Shown: positions 15,472-24,486 of the stretch, piece after piece | How the letters are laid out: the number at the start of each line of letters is the position of its first letter | Position numbering within the stretch: position 1 is the stretch's first letter | From: DATCMU01 sp036563245 | GTDB taxonomy: Bacteria > Pseudomonadota > Alphaproteobacteria > Rhizobiales > Devosiaceae | Assembly: GCA_036563245.1 (NCBI GenBank) | Contig: DATCMU010000054.1 | Coordinates: forward strand, 1-51,335 | DNA: 51,335 bases | Direction of reading: 5' to 3' | Made by a program: the position numbers and the translations under genes | Notes under the pieces: generated by a model | What the model was told of the DNA's origin: nothing | The model's input: only the letters and a program-made list of their open reading frames with translations | Databases searched by the model: none

Positions 15472-16430
15472 TTGACCGGCCGCCTGCCCGCGAAATTGTC
15501 CTGGCTCTGGCTCATCAGGTAGATGAAGGCTTCCTCAAGCCCCTCCGGCTGTGGGCTCCACCGATAGCGCTTGTCGCTTTCCAGTTCTGAAATGGTTGCC
15601 GCCAGCGCGGCCTTGTCGGTGCCCGATACATGCAGCGACGCACCGAACCGGGCAACCTGTTCGACCCCGGCCATGCCCTTGAGTTGCGCCTCGAGCGCGC
15701 TCAGATCGGGCCCTTCCGCCTTGTAGGTGACCAGCCCCACCTGGGCGGGGATGCCGGCCGCGGGGCCGTCAATCAGCTTTCGGCCATAGGCGATATAGGC
15801 GATGTAGTCGCACTGGACGGCCTCGTCCATGTAGTGGGTCGAAACCAGCACCGTGACCCCCTGGCGCGACAGGCGCCGGATCTCGTCCCAGAAGTCGCGC
15901 CGCGCCTTGGGATCGACCCCCGCGGTCGGCTCGTCCAGCAGCAGCAATTGCGGCTCGTGCAGCAAACACGCGGCAAGCGCCAGCCGCTGCTTCCACCCGC
16001 CGGAGAGATTGCCGGCAAGCTGCTTCGAACGATCGGCCAGCCCCAGGTCCTCGAGTGCCTTGCGCACGCGCTCCTTTCGCCTGTCCAGGCGGTACATGCG
16101 GGCCATGAAATCGAGGTTCTCGGCGATGGTGAGGTCTTCATAAAGCGAGAAACGCTGCGTCATGTAGCCCACGCGCTGCTTGATCTCCTGCGCCTGATGG
16201 CGAATGTCGAAGCCCAGGCACTCGCCTTCCCCATCGTCCGGGGTCAACAGCCCGCACATCATGCGAATAGTGGTGGTCTTGCCACTTCCGTTGGGGCCGA
16301 GAAAGCCATAGATCGCCCCGCGCGGCACCGCCATGTCGAAATGGTCCACAACCGTCTTGTCGCCAAAGCGCTTGGTGAGAGCCTTCACCTCGATAACCGG
16401 CAGTGTTTCCTCGGTGCGGTCCATGGTCAT
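15468..16430 (-). CDS. ABC exporter ATP-binding protein (YbhF-like)
   Basis: 320 residues, a single nucleotide-binding domain followed by a regulatory C-terminal region. Walker A is GPNGSGKTT, the Q loop MTQRFSLYEDL, the signature LSGGWKQRLALAACLL, and Walker B plus D loop LLLLDEPTAGVDPKAR; the switch His is in STHYMDEA. These are hallmarks of the DrrA/CcmA class that pairs with ABC-2 permeases. It overlaps the HlyD gene (16427-16430) and the permease gene, so all three are translationally coupled. Confidence 0.92.
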   Translation of the reverse strand: MTMDRTEETLPVIEVKALTKRFGDKTVVDHFDMAVPRGAIYGFLGPNGSGKTTTIRMMCGLLTPDDGEGECLGFDIRHQAQEIKQRVGYMTQRFSLYEDLTIAENLDFMARMYRLDRRKERVRKALEDLGLADRSKQLAGNLSGGWKQRLALAACLLHEPQLLLLDEPTAGVDPKARRDFWDEIRRLSRQGVTVLVSTHYMDEAVQCDYIAYIAYGRKLIDGPAAGIPAQVGLVTYKAEGPDLSALEAQLKGMAGVEQVARFGASLHVSGTDKAALAATISELESDKRYRWSPQPEGLEEAFIYLMSQSQDNFAGRRPVK

Positions 16431-17377
16431 TGGCTCACCTTCACGGTTACCGGCTGCCCCGGCAGCAACCCGGTATCGCCATCCACCCGCGCTTCGGCCA
16501 TGAACACAAGGCGCGCGCGCTCCTCGGTCGAAAAGATGATCGGCGGCGTGTGCTCCGGGTCGGTCGCCAGATAGGTAAGCGTGGCGGTCAGGTCGTCGGG
16601 GCAGCCATCGCAGGTTACCGCAAGCCGCTCGCCCACACGGAGTGCGGCGCGTTCCTTTTCCGGCACGAAAAACCGCGCCTTCAACTCACCCGGCGGCAGG
16701 ATCGATACCACTGGCGCAGCAGCAGGCGCCATTTCCCCGGCATCGTAAAACACCCGGTCGACGACACCGCCGATGGGCGCCCTGACTGTCCGGTCGTCAA
16801 GTTGCACTTGCGCGCGCTGGGCATCCGCCTCGGCCGCCTTGAGTGCCGCCTCGGCCCCCACCCGCTGGGCGTCCCGCGCGGGTAGTTCCGCCACGCCCAA
16901 TTGAGCTTCAAGCTGATTGACCTGCGCTGTCGCGGCATCGAGCGCGGCCTTGTCCTGGTCGACCTTGGCATTGGAGGCAAAGCCCTGCTTTTGCAGTTCG
17001 ACCGAGCGCTGGTAATTCGAGGCGGCCAGAGACAGGTCGGCCTGCGCCTTGGCAAGTGAGGCCCGGATTACCTGCAATTCGTTCTCGCGGCTGCCGGTCG
17101 AGAGATTGGCGAGATTGGCGCGCGCCACCTCGACTTGCGCCTCGGATGCCGCAAGCGCAGCCGAGTATTGGGCCCGCGACTGCGTGAACAGCACGTCTCC
17201 GGCTGCGATCCTGTCGCCCTCCTTCACCTTGATCTCGTCGATCACCCCTGGCGTCACTGGCGCGACATAAACGTAGTCGGCCTCAAGATAGCCGTTCCAG
17301 ACCTGGGGCGGCGCACTGCCCACCCCCGGAACGACAAACGCGACGACGGCCGCCAGCCAGGCAAGGATCTGGTTCAT
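16427..17377 (-). CDS. HlyD-family periplasmic adaptor (YbhG-like)
   Basis: 316 residues from the ATG at 17377, which has GGAGGG upstream and overlaps the TetR stop by four bases. A signal anchor (MNQILAWLAAVVAFVVPGVG) is followed by a lipoyl half-motif (YVYVAPVTPGVIDEIKVKEGDRI), a long coiled-coil hairpin at about 70-190, the second lipoyl half (DDRTVRAPIGGVVDRVFYDAG) and a beta-barrel domain. It would bridge the inner-membrane ABC exporter to the outer membrane. No TolC-type gene is in the window. Confidence 0.9.
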   Translation of the reverse strand: MNQILAWLAAVVAFVVPGVGSAPPQVWNGYLEADYVYVAPVTPGVIDEIKVKEGDRIAAGDVLFTQSRAQYSAALAASEAQVEVARANLANLSTGSRENELQVIRASLAKAQADLSLAASNYQRSVELQKQGFASNAKVDQDKAALDAATAQVNQLEAQLGVAELPARDAQRVGAEAALKAAEADAQRAQVQLDDRTVRAPIGGVVDRVFYDAGEMAPAAAPVVSILPPGELKARFFVPEKERAALRVGERLAVTCDGCPDDLTATLTYLATDPEHTPPIIFSTEERARLVFMAEARVDGDTGLLPGQPVTVKVSQ

Positions 17378-18069
17378 TTTCCACCCTCCGGGGCGCTTAA
17401 ACCGTTGAAAAGCACGTCGAGATGGTTCTTCACGAAGCGCTGAACCGCTTCGCTGTCGTTCTCTCCGATCCCGAACACCTCGGCGAGCAACATGTGCATG
17501 AGCAGCGGCCCCACGACGTTTCTGGCCGTCAGATCGGGATCGACAGGACGGAACACCCCGCTCTCGATCCCGCGGCGCAACAGCTCCACGACCAGTGGCA
17601 GGGCCCTCTCCAGCACTTCGCGGCGATACATCGCGGCCAGTTCGGGAAACAGCACCGCCTCGTGCAGCATCAACCGCGGCACGGCGAGCATCCGGCGATC
17701 CGACAGGCGTGTGCACACCAGTTGCATCAGGGTCGCGATACCATCGCGGGGATTGCCGCCGAAGCCGGCCACGAAGGCCGCCGCGTTCTCTGCCACCGGC
17801 AAGATGGCGCGGCGCACGAGGGCTTCCATGATCGCTTCCTTGGACGGGAAATAAAGATAGACCGCGCCTTTGGAGAGCCCGGCTTTCTTCGCGATGTCTT
17901 CCACCCTGGTCGCCGCAAAGCCTTTCTCGATGAACAGGTCGAGCGCGGCGTCCAGCACCTCTTCGGGTCGCGCCTCCGCCCGGCGACGGAACTTCGGCGC
18001 CCGTTGCCGGGTGGCCGTCATTCCCTTCGCGTCAGCCGATCCCCTTCGAGTTTCCACCATGCACTCCAT
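17374..18069 (-). CDS. TetR-family regulator of the efflux operon
   Basis: About 231 residues. The HTH lies at about residues 40-60 of the longest form (TRVEDIAKKAGLSKGAVYLYFPSKEAI), and the ligand-binding part has a CECR-like layout. Starts are possible at 18093 (GTG), 18069, 18060 or 18021; none has a textbook ribosome site, and 18069 was chosen as the first ATG. As first gene of a four-gene unit (TetR-HlyD-ATPase-permease) with overlapping ends it probably represses its own operon through the palindrome at 18096-18117. The inducer is unknown. Confidence 0.87.
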   Translation of the reverse strand: MECMVETRRGSADAKGMTATRQRAPKFRRRAEARPEEVLDAALDLFIEKGFAATRVEDIAKKAGLSKGAVYLYFPSKEAIMEALVRRAILPVAENAAAFVAGFGGNPRDGIATLMQLVCTRLSDRRMLAVPRLMLHEAVLFPELAAMYRREVLERALPLVVELLRRGIESGVFRPVDPDLTARNVVGPLLMHMLLAEVFGIGENDSEAVQRFVKNHLDVLFNGLSAPEGGK

Positions 18070-18095
18070 CCTTGATGGTATTCGGTACCCCACTT

Positions 18096-18117
18096 AATAA
18101 CTGACCGGTCATTTATT
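18096..18117. promoter_or_regulatory. Palindromic operator for the efflux TetR
   Basis: A 22-bp inverted repeat with only one mismatched pair: the half-site AATAAnTGACC is matched on the other strand across a central ACCGGT. It lies 27 bases before the TetR ATG at 18069 and about 120 bases before the divergent Gfo/Idh gene. Length and symmetry fit a TetR dimer or pair-of-dimers site. Confidence 0.72.
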
Positions 18118-18237
18118 TACAAGCTCTGTTCCACCGATGTCTGCGAAAGGGTTAAGATCCCCCTTCGCAATCGGTGGATTGCCAACCCGCCGACGGCGGA
18201 CTAATCGGTTCAGGACACAGGCAACACGGAGGCGAGA

Positions 18238-19251
18238 ATGGCTGCAGGTGAGACCACAAAGGTCCGTTGGGGCATCGTTTCGACGGCCGCCATCGGCGTG
18301 AACAAGGTCATTCCGGGCATCATGCGCTCTGCGCATTCTCAAGTGCGCGCCATCGCCTCGCGCGATCTCGACCGGGCCGAACAGGCCGCCCGGTCCCTTG
18401 GCATACCCAAAGCCCACGGAAGCTATGAAGCACTGCTCGACGACCCCGACGTGGATGCGGTCTATATCCCGCTGCCCAACCATCTGCATGTCGACATGGC
18501 CATTGCCGCGGCGCAGGCCGGCAAGCATGTCCTGTGCGAAAAACCGATCGGCCTCGATGTTGGCGATGCAGAACGGCTGCGTGCCTGCCCGCGCGACGTG
18601 ATCGTCGCCGAGGCCTTCATGGTGCGCCATCACCGCCAGTGGAAGAGGGCCCGCGAGATCGCCCGGTCCGGCGAGATCGGCGAACTGCGCGCCATTCGCT
18701 CGATCTTCTCCTATTTCAACGACGACCCCAAAAACATACGCAACATGGCGGATATCGGCGGCGGCGGGATCATGGATATCGGCTGCTATCCTATTGTCGC
18801 TGGTCGCTATTTTTTCGGCGCAGAACCCCGGCGCGTGGTGTCGCTCGTCGACCGCGACCCCAACTTCATGACCGACCGGACAGCGAGCGTGATCGCCGAT
18901 TTCGGCCATGGCCGGCAGTTGACCTTCCTCGTTTCGACCCAGGCCGTGCCGCGTCAATCCGTGGAACTGGTGGGCACGCGGGGCTGCGTCGAGATCGTCA
19001 TTCCCTACAATGCCCCGCAAGGCGCTCCCACGGCCCTGCTGATCGATGACGGCGCCAGCCTCGACGGCTCGCTGTCCCGTCGCGAAATCCTGCCCCCATC
19101 CGATCAGTACGCCGATCAGGCCGAGGCTTTCGCGCTTGCGGTTCTGGGAAACCAGAAGCTCGACTACGGCATCGAAGATGCGATCCTCAACATGAAGGTC
19201 ATCGACGCGGTATTTGCGAGCGAGAAATCTGGCGGCTGGGCCGCGGTCTGA
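18238..19251 (+). CDS. Gfo/Idh/MocA-family oxidoreductase
   Basis: 337 residues. The Rossmann motif is at about 8-20 (VRWGIVSTAAIGVNKVIPG), and the family motif HVLCEKPIGLDV at about 98 carries the catalytic Lys. The C-terminal sheet domain begins near AEAFMVRHHRQWKRA, and MDIGCYPIVAGRYFF is the second family block. Such enzymes oxidise or reduce sugars, inositols or aldehydes with NAD(P); the substrate is open. GGAGGCGAGA precedes the ATG. It diverges from the efflux operon and is convergent with the next TetR gene. Confidence 0.86.
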   Translation: MAAGETTKVRWGIVSTAAIGVNKVIPGIMRSAHSQVRAIASRDLDRAEQAARSLGIPKAHGSYEALLDDPDVDAVYIPLPNHLHVDMAIAAAQAGKHVLCEKPIGLDVGDAERLRACPRDVIVAEAFMVRHHRQWKRAREIARSGEIGELRAIRSIFSYFNDDPKNIRNMADIGGGGIMDIGCYPIVAGRYFFGAEPRRVVSLVDRDPNFMTDRTASVIADFGHGRQLTFLVSTQAVPRQSVELVGTRGCVEIVIPYNAPQGAPTALLIDDGASLDGSLSRREILPPSDQYADQAEAFALAVLGNQKLDYGIEDAILNMKVIDAVFASEKSGGWAAV

Positions 19252-19263
19252 TCCGCGATACCT

Positions 19264-19806
19264 TCAGGCCAGAAGCCGCCGCACCAGGAAGCCGATGTCG
19301 GCGCGCAGGGCAGCGGCGTCGCCCGCGTGCCTTGCGATCCCATCCGCCCCGGCCACGATGATCCGCGCCATCTGCTCGGCGGGCATCATGCCCATGTCCG
19401 CCAGCTGGCCCGCGATACGCGCGACGAGCGAGGCCTCGAACTCCGCAATGGCCGCGCCGCTGAGCCGCGAGTGCTCGGAATAGAGTTCCTCGGCATGCGG
19501 CGAGCCGGCGAGCAGTTCGAGCACCAGGCCGTGCTTGTCGCCAAGGGCGCGCGCGATCCGTTCCGCCGGCGATCCGGGCCCGCCGAGCCCTCTCTCGAAC
19601 GCCTCCGCCAGGCGTGTCATCAGCCGGCTGGTGGTTGCCGCCAGAACCTCGTCCTTGTCCTGGAAATTCCCGTAAAGCGTAGGCTTGGCGACCCGCGCCT
19701 CGCGCGCGATGGCCTCCATCGAGGTGCCCCGAAACCCGTTGCGCAGGAACAGATACTGCGCGGCGTCGAGAAGTCTTTCCCGTCGCTCATTGCTGCCCGA
19801 TGCCAA
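19264..19806 (-). CDS. TetR-family regulator with TTG start
   Basis: 180 residues. The HTH covers about 24-46 (GTSMEAIAREARVAKPTLYGNFQDKDEV); the ligand domain is TetR_C-like. The only start compatible with a full domain is TTG at 19806, backed by GGAGG eight bases upstream; the next ATG would cut into the HTH. It is divergent from the reductase gene at 19889, with a palindrome between them, so local control of that gene and of itself is likely. Confidence 0.85.
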   Translation of the reverse strand: MASGSNERRERLLDAAQYLFLRNGFRGTSMEAIAREARVAKPTLYGNFQDKDEVLAATTSRLMTRLAEAFERGLGGPGSPAERIARALGDKHGLVLELLAGSPHAEELYSEHSRLSGAAIAEFEASLVARIAGQLADMGMMPAEQMARIIVAGADGIARHAGDAAALRADIGFLVRRLLA

Positions 19807-19840
19807 GGGTCAGGTCCTCCACAGATCAGCATTGAACAAA

Positions 19841-19868
19841 TTGAACAATAATCGTATATATCGTTCAA
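19841..19868. promoter_or_regulatory. Imperfect palindrome, likely TetR operator
   Basis: TTGAAC at 19841-19846 faces GTTCAA at 19863-19868 with further paired ATA/TAT inside (28 bp overall). Another TTGAAC stands at 19832-19837, nine bases upstream. The site lies between the divergent TetR and reductase genes, 21 bases before the reductase ATG, where a bound repressor would block it. Confidence 0.62.
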
Positions 19869-19888
19869 CTCAATCAGGAAGCAATACC

Positions 19889-20917
19889 ATGCCCGACACC
19901 GTTCTCGTCACCGGAATTTCCGGCTTTCTCGGCGGCCATGTCGCCCTTGCCCTCAACAAGCAAGGCTACAGGGTTCGAGGAAGCCTGCGCAATCTGGGCA
20001 AGGCCGAAAAGGTACGGGAAACGCTGAGCCGGCACGGCGCCGATCCCGAAAGGCTCGAATTCGTGGCTCTCGACCTCAATTCCGATGCCGGCTGGCAGGA
20101 GGCAGCCGCCGGTTGTCGATATGTCCAGCACATCGCCTCACCCTTCGTGATCGCGATGCCGGACGATCCGGAGGAACTGATTCGCCCGGCCGTCGAAGGC
20201 ACTGGCCGGGCACTGGCCGCGGCACTTGGCGGTGGGGCCGAACGGATTGTACTGACCTCGTCGACCGCCGCCATGTTCTACGGCCACTCCAGAAGCCGGA
20301 CCGCCGTGTTCACTGAAGCCGACTGGACCATCGAGGGCCAACCCGACGTCAATGCCTATTCCACCTCCAAGGTTCGGGCCGAGCGTCACGCCTGGCAGAT
20401 CATGGAACAGGCCGGACGGCGCGACGACCTTGCAGTCATCAATCCCTCCGGCATCTTCGGCCCCCTGCTCGACGAGGACCCCGGCACCTCGGGTGCGATC
20501 CTTGCCCGTCTGCTCAACGGCGGGGTTCCGGCCGCACCGCGCCTCGCTTTCCCGGTGGTCGATGTGCGCGACGTCGCCGCGCTTCACGTCATCGCCATGG
20601 TTTCGCCCGAGGCCGGCGGCCGGCGCATCCCGATTTCGGACGAGCCGCTGCCGCTCATCGAGATGGCCAGGGCGCTCGCGCGCGAATTCCCGCAATATGC
20701 CCGCCGCCTGCCGCGCTTCGAAGTGCCGGACTGGGCGGTGCGCGTGTTTGCGCTTTTCGATGCCGAGGCGCGCGGAAACCTGGGCGAGCTTGGGCGCACC
20801 AAGCGCATCGACGCCTCGCGCGCGGTCGCGCTTCTTGGCCGCGACCTTGTCCCGGCGACCGATGCGGCCATCGCGACCGCGCGATCACTGGTTGAACATG
20901 GTCTTGTGAGGGATTGA
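19889..20917 (+). CDS. Extended short-chain dehydrogenase, dihydroflavonol reductase-like
   Basis: 342 residues from the ATG at 19889. The cofactor motif is VTGISGFLGGHVA (about 6-18) and the active-site YSTSK at about residue 160 follows TSSTAAMF. IFGPLLDEDPG and VVDVRDVAALHV match the DFR/aldehyde reductase branch of extended SDRs. It probably reduces a carbonyl with NADPH. Upstream in-frame codons overlap the TetR gene and the operator and are not used. Control by the divergent TetR is inferred. Confidence 0.83.
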   Translation: MPDTVLVTGISGFLGGHVALALNKQGYRVRGSLRNLGKAEKVRETLSRHGADPERLEFVALDLNSDAGWQEAAAGCRYVQHIASPFVIAMPDDPEELIRPAVEGTGRALAAALGGGAERIVLTSSTAAMFYGHSRSRTAVFTEADWTIEGQPDVNAYSTSKVRAERHAWQIMEQAGRRDDLAVINPSGIFGPLLDEDPGTSGAILARLLNGGVPAAPRLAFPVVDVRDVAALHVIAMVSPEAGGRRIPISDEPLPLIEMARALAREFPQYARRLPRFEVPDWAVRVFALFDAEARGNLGELGRTKRIDASRAVALLGRDLVPATDAAIATARSLVEHGLVRD

Positions 20918-21024
20918 GCCGCCTCGACGCATTACCTGGCGCACAAACAGCGAAATCGCACGGCACCGAAAAAAAGGACTAGGACAAAGCCGCGCAATTC
21001 GCTAAATACCCCCTCGCATTGTGT

Positions 21025-21100
21025 GGGGCCGTAGCTCAGTTGGGAGAGCGCATCGTTCGCAATGATGAGGTCAGGGGTTCGATTCCCCTCGGCTCCACCA
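21025..21100 (+). tRNA. tRNA-Ala (anticodon CGC)
   Basis: A full 76-base cloverleaf: 7-bp acceptor stem GGGGCCG/CGGCTCC with one G-T pair, D arm with GCTCAGTTGGGAGAGC, anticodon loop TTCGCAA on a CATCG/TGATG stem, T arm AGGGGTTCGATTCCCCT, and an encoded CCA end. Anticodon CGC reads GCG alanine codons. It stands alone between protein genes and is not part of an rRNA operon. Confidence 0.96.
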
Positions 21101-21321
21101 CTTTGATTTCCATGCGACATTGAAGGCGATCCATTGTCGGAACCGGCATCGGGTTCCTCTTGGCATGACGCCTGCGGGCCTGCGCCAAATCTGACCCCCC
21201 GGGCCGCTGCAAAGCCGAAACTGGCCTCACCCCCGCTATTGTCGAGCTTGTCCGGCCGGCCGCCGGTTTCTTCGGATCGCTCCGCGCGAGCCGACCTGCA
21301 TCGCGGTCCGGTCCGCGGCGC

Positions 21322-22065
21322 TCAACTGCGCTGCTTCACCTTGCCGGACGCCCGGCGGGCCTTTGATTCGCCCTGCCCGATATACTGGGCCACGCGGCCC
21401 AGATGCCTGAGAATGGCGTTGGTGGCCTCCGCGGAATCCATCGCCCGTATCGCGGCAACGATTGCCTGGTGTTCATCAAGGATGACGTCCTGCAATGCAA
21501 GGTATTTGGGCTGGTCGACATAGAGCCGCCGCAGCAGCGAGGATACCGGCGAGGTGACCAGCACGAAGAAGGGATTGTGGGTCGAGCGGGCGAGAAGTTC
21601 GTGAAACCGGATATCCATCGCCAGCGCCCTGTCCCAGTCGTCCCGCACCGCCTCTTCCTCGGCAAGGCAGGCGTCGAGTTCGGCAAGGTCTTCTTCGGTG
21701 CGCTCCCGGGCCGCAATGCTGGCGATCGCGCCCTCAAGAATCGCCCGCACCTCGTAAAGCTGCCCCGGCTCGATATGGCTGGACAACAGCAGAACCGCCA
21801 GTTGTTCGCTCAAGATCGCGGGATCCGGCTCGCGCACGGTCATGCCGCGCCGGGGGCGAACCTCCACAAGGCCGCGCGCCGAAAGGATTGCCGCCGCCTC
21901 GCGCACCACGGTGCGGCTGACGCCATATTCCGCCATCAATTCGGCCTCGGTGGGCAACTGGTCGCCCGACCCCATGCCCTTGTCGAGGATGGAGCGCTGC
22001 AAGGCGTCGGCCAGCACCAAGGGCAGCCGATCCCTAACCAGATGTGCCACTGGCGTGCCCTCCAT
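21322..22065 (-). CDS. GntR/FadR-family transcriptional regulator
   Basis: 247 residues. A winged HTH fills about 15-80 (QLPTEAELMAEYGVSRTVVRE, then LVEVRPRRGMTV), and an all-helical FCD effector domain follows at about 90-225 with metal-ligand-type residues (ALAMDIRFHELLARST). FCD regulators often respond to small organic acids. Its neighbours (tRNA, waaA) do not point to a target. It is transcribed away from waaA. Confidence 0.87.
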   Translation of the reverse strand: MEGTPVAHLVRDRLPLVLADALQRSILDKGMGSGDQLPTEAELMAEYGVSRTVVREAAAILSARGLVEVRPRRGMTVREPDPAILSEQLAVLLLSSHIEPGQLYEVRAILEGAIASIAARERTEEDLAELDACLAEEEAVRDDWDRALAMDIRFHELLARSTHNPFFVLVTSPVSSLLRRLYVDQPKYLALQDVILDEHQAIVAAIRAMDSAEATNAILRHLGRVAQYIGQGESKARRASGKVKQRS

Positions 22066-22367
22066 GTTGTCGTGACTGCGGTTTTTCCGTCAGGTCTGTT
22101 CATAGTACGAAACTGCGCGACCAACTTGCAACCATGCCGGGTTGGTGGTCGTGCGGGTCACCCTGATATCCACAGGATTGCCGCAGCCATGCATTACCTT
22201 CCCCTCAAGGCAGGCGGTTTGCGAGGGGCTTCGGGCCGGCTCCGGATATTGTCATATGATTCGAAAAGGCCGATTGCCGCGCGATTTCAGCTCGGCATGG
22301 CTCTCTCGGCTGGCCGGCTAGCGGCGATGGTGCTATGTGCCCAGTTCACGCTTCTGGTTACGGCGAC
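22066..22367. other. Intergenic region before waaA
   Basis: About 300 bases between the divergent GntR and waaA genes. It must hold both promoters. I see no clear palindrome, RNA gene or small coding frame with a ribosome site. The waaA start could be moved to 22335. Confidence 0.4.
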
Positions 22368-23621
22368 ATGGCCCTGGTCTACGCCCTCGCGGCACGTCTC
22401 ATACTCGGCTTCTACATGCTGGCTGCCGCGCTGCGCCTCAAGGTGGGCGTCGACGCACCCGACTGGCTGTGGCGACGTCTGGAGCCGCAGATCCCCGATT
22501 TCGATCCGGCGCGGCAACCGCGCATTTGGATCCACGCGGTCTCGGTCGGCGAGATGAAGAATGCCGAGTTGCTCGCCAACAGCATCAGGGTCAAGGCGCC
22601 CCGATCCCTGATCGCGGTGTCGAGCGCAACCGAGGGCGGATATGCAAGGGCCACGGCGCTGGACCGCGCCGACGCCGCCTTCGTGATGCCGATAGACCTG
22701 CGGTCCAGACTGCTGCCGATCTTCGACGCCCTGCGACCCGACGCGATCGTCCTCGCCGAATCCGAACTCTGGCCCGCGCTCTTCGCGCTCGCGCACGAAC
22801 GCTCTGTCCCGATCTACGTGGTCAACGCGACGATGTCGGAACGTTCCTTTCGCCGGCATAAGCGTTTCCGCTACGTGTCTGGCGCAACGATTCCCCTGAT
22901 CGAACGCACCTTCACCCAGGACGAAGCCAGCGCCAGCAAGTGGATCGACCTTGGTGCGGATCCGGGGCGGGTCGAGATCGCCGGTAGCCTCAAGCTGGCC
23001 CCGCCGCCGGATGCGCCGCCGCGGCTCGACCGGCTCGATGACCTTCCCTCCGCCCCCACGGTCACTTTCGGCAATGTGCATCCCGAGGAATTCGACGTCA
23101 TCGCACCGGTCCTGCAACGCCTTGCAGCCGAGCATCCCGAGTTCCGGGTTTTTCTTGCGCCGCGCCATCCCGACCGTTTCGACCCCGGCCAGATTGCCCG
23201 GCGACTGGGCCCCGACGTGCAGTTTGTCAGCGACATCCGCGCCGAACCGGTCACTGCACGCCAGGTCTGGGTCAACCAGATGGGCGTGTTGACCGCGCTT
23301 TATGCGAAAAGCACAGCCGCGGTCGTCTGCGGCACGTTTTGCGATGTCGGCGGGCACGACCTTGCCGAACCCATGCATTGCGGCGCGGTGTGCATCCATG
23401 GTCCGCGCACCGAAAAACAGCGCGCGCTCGAAGCCGCGCTAAGCGGAGCGCAATGCGCCGTCCGTGTCAGGGATGCCAAAGGCCTGGGAAACGCAATCGT
23501 CTCGCTGCTGTCCGATCCGGCCACGGCCGCCAGCTACAGCGCAAGGTTCCGGGCGGCCAGCCAACGCGCCTCGGTCGCCATCGAATCGATCACCGAAGCG
23601 CTGCTGGCCAACCGGGACTGA
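22368..23621 (+). CDS. waaA: 3-deoxy-D-manno-octulosonic acid transferase (Kdo transferase)
   Basis: Inner-membrane GT-B transferase of 417 residues that adds Kdo to lipid A precursor. An N-terminal anchor (MALVYALAARLILGFYMLAAAL) is followed by WIHAVSVGEMKNAELL, which holds the catalytic Glu of WaaA/KdtA, and SSATEGGYARA; AESELWPALF is the other strong motif. The C-terminal half has VTFGNVHPEEFDVI, FLAPRHPDRFD and CGTFCDVGGHDLAEPMHCGA. An upstream ATG at 22335 would add 11 residues; neither start has a clear ribosome site. It is convergent with kdsB, 13 bp apart. Confidence 0.9.
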   Translation: MALVYALAARLILGFYMLAAALRLKVGVDAPDWLWRRLEPQIPDFDPARQPRIWIHAVSVGEMKNAELLANSIRVKAPRSLIAVSSATEGGYARATALDRADAAFVMPIDLRSRLLPIFDALRPDAIVLAESELWPALFALAHERSVPIYVVNATMSERSFRRHKRFRYVSGATIPLIERTFTQDEASASKWIDLGADPGRVEIAGSLKLAPPPDAPPRLDRLDDLPSAPTVTFGNVHPEEFDVIAPVLQRLAAEHPEFRVFLAPRHPDRFDPGQIARRLGPDVQFVSDIRAEPVTARQVWVNQMGVLTALYAKSTAAVVCGTFCDVGGHDLAEPMHCGAVCIHGPRTEKQRALEAALSGAQCAVRVRDAKGLGNAIVSLLSDPATAASYSARFRAASQRASVAIESITEALLANRD

Positions 23622-23634
23622 TCGATAGAGCGCA

Positions 23635-24414
23635 CTATTCGAGCCAGGGTGACACCAGCTCGACGTCGCCGGGATTATTGACCTCCCAGAACGGGCGGTC
23701 GCCGCCTTCCACCACCACGCAACCGACCGTGTATCCGTGTTCGAGCAGCCGCAACTGTTCCAGCCCCTCCGCCTTTTCCAGCGGCGTCGGCTCCAGCGCG
23801 GCATAGGCCTTCACCGCGGCCGCGCGATAGGCATAGACCCCGACATGGTGATAGAGCGCCGGTGCAACGCGGTTCGCTGCCGCCGCGTCGAGCGAGGGCA
23901 GGATCTCCTTGGAGAAATAGAGCGCGCGGCCCGTCCGGTCGAAGACGGCCGTGGTTGCCCCCACCCTGCCCGCCTTGCGGTCCGCCTGCATGGTGGCGAG
24001 GGCGGCGCCCTCCAGTTTCAGGACAGGGGTCGCCATGTGCCAGCCGGCATGGGTCTCAAGCGCCGCCACCAGTTCGGAAATGAAATGCGGCGGAGTAAGT
24101 GGCGCATCGCCCTGCAGGTTGACCACGATCGCGTCATCGGCCAGCCCGAGCGTCTCGGCTGCCTCGGATACCCGCTCGGAACCGTTGGCGCGTTCCGGCG
24201 CCGTCATCACAACATCACAGATGCCCTCGACGTCCCGCGCGATCCGAATGTCGTCCGTGGCGACCACAACCGCGCCGTCCGGCGAGGCGCGCAGCGCCGC
24301 TTTGGCCGTCCAGCCGACCAGTGAGCGCGTTTCCCCCGATGGCGACGTCATCGGCACCAGCATCTTGCCCGGAAATCGGGTGGAGGCGTAACGCGCCGGA
24401 ACGATTATGGGCAT
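23635..24414 (-). CDS. kdsB: 3-deoxy-manno-octulosonate cytidylyltransferase
   Basis: Makes CMP-Kdo, the donor used by WaaA. It has 259 residues, the normal length. IIVPARYASTRFPGKML at the N-terminus is the CTP-binding signature; VVATDDIRIARDV, VNLQGDAPLTPP and YHHVGVYAYR follow in family order. It lies tail to tail with waaA. A small membrane-protein gene is 72 bp upstream on the same strand. Confidence 0.94.
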   Translation of the reverse strand: MPIIVPARYASTRFPGKMLVPMTSPSGETRSLVGWTAKAALRASPDGAVVVATDDIRIARDVEGICDVVMTAPERANGSERVSEAAETLGLADDAIVVNLQGDAPLTPPHFISELVAALETHAGWHMATPVLKLEGAALATMQADRKAGRVGATTAVFDRTGRALYFSKEILPSLDAAAANRVAPALYHHVGVYAYRAAAVKAYAALEPTPLEKAEGLEQLRLLEHGYTVGCVVVEGGDRPFWEVNNPGDVELVSPWLE

Positions 24415-24486
24415 GAGCGAGGCACCGGATTGTTGTGTTCGGCGTCTCTTCTAGACGGATTTTCCGCCACCCGCCAAGGCCCGCTG

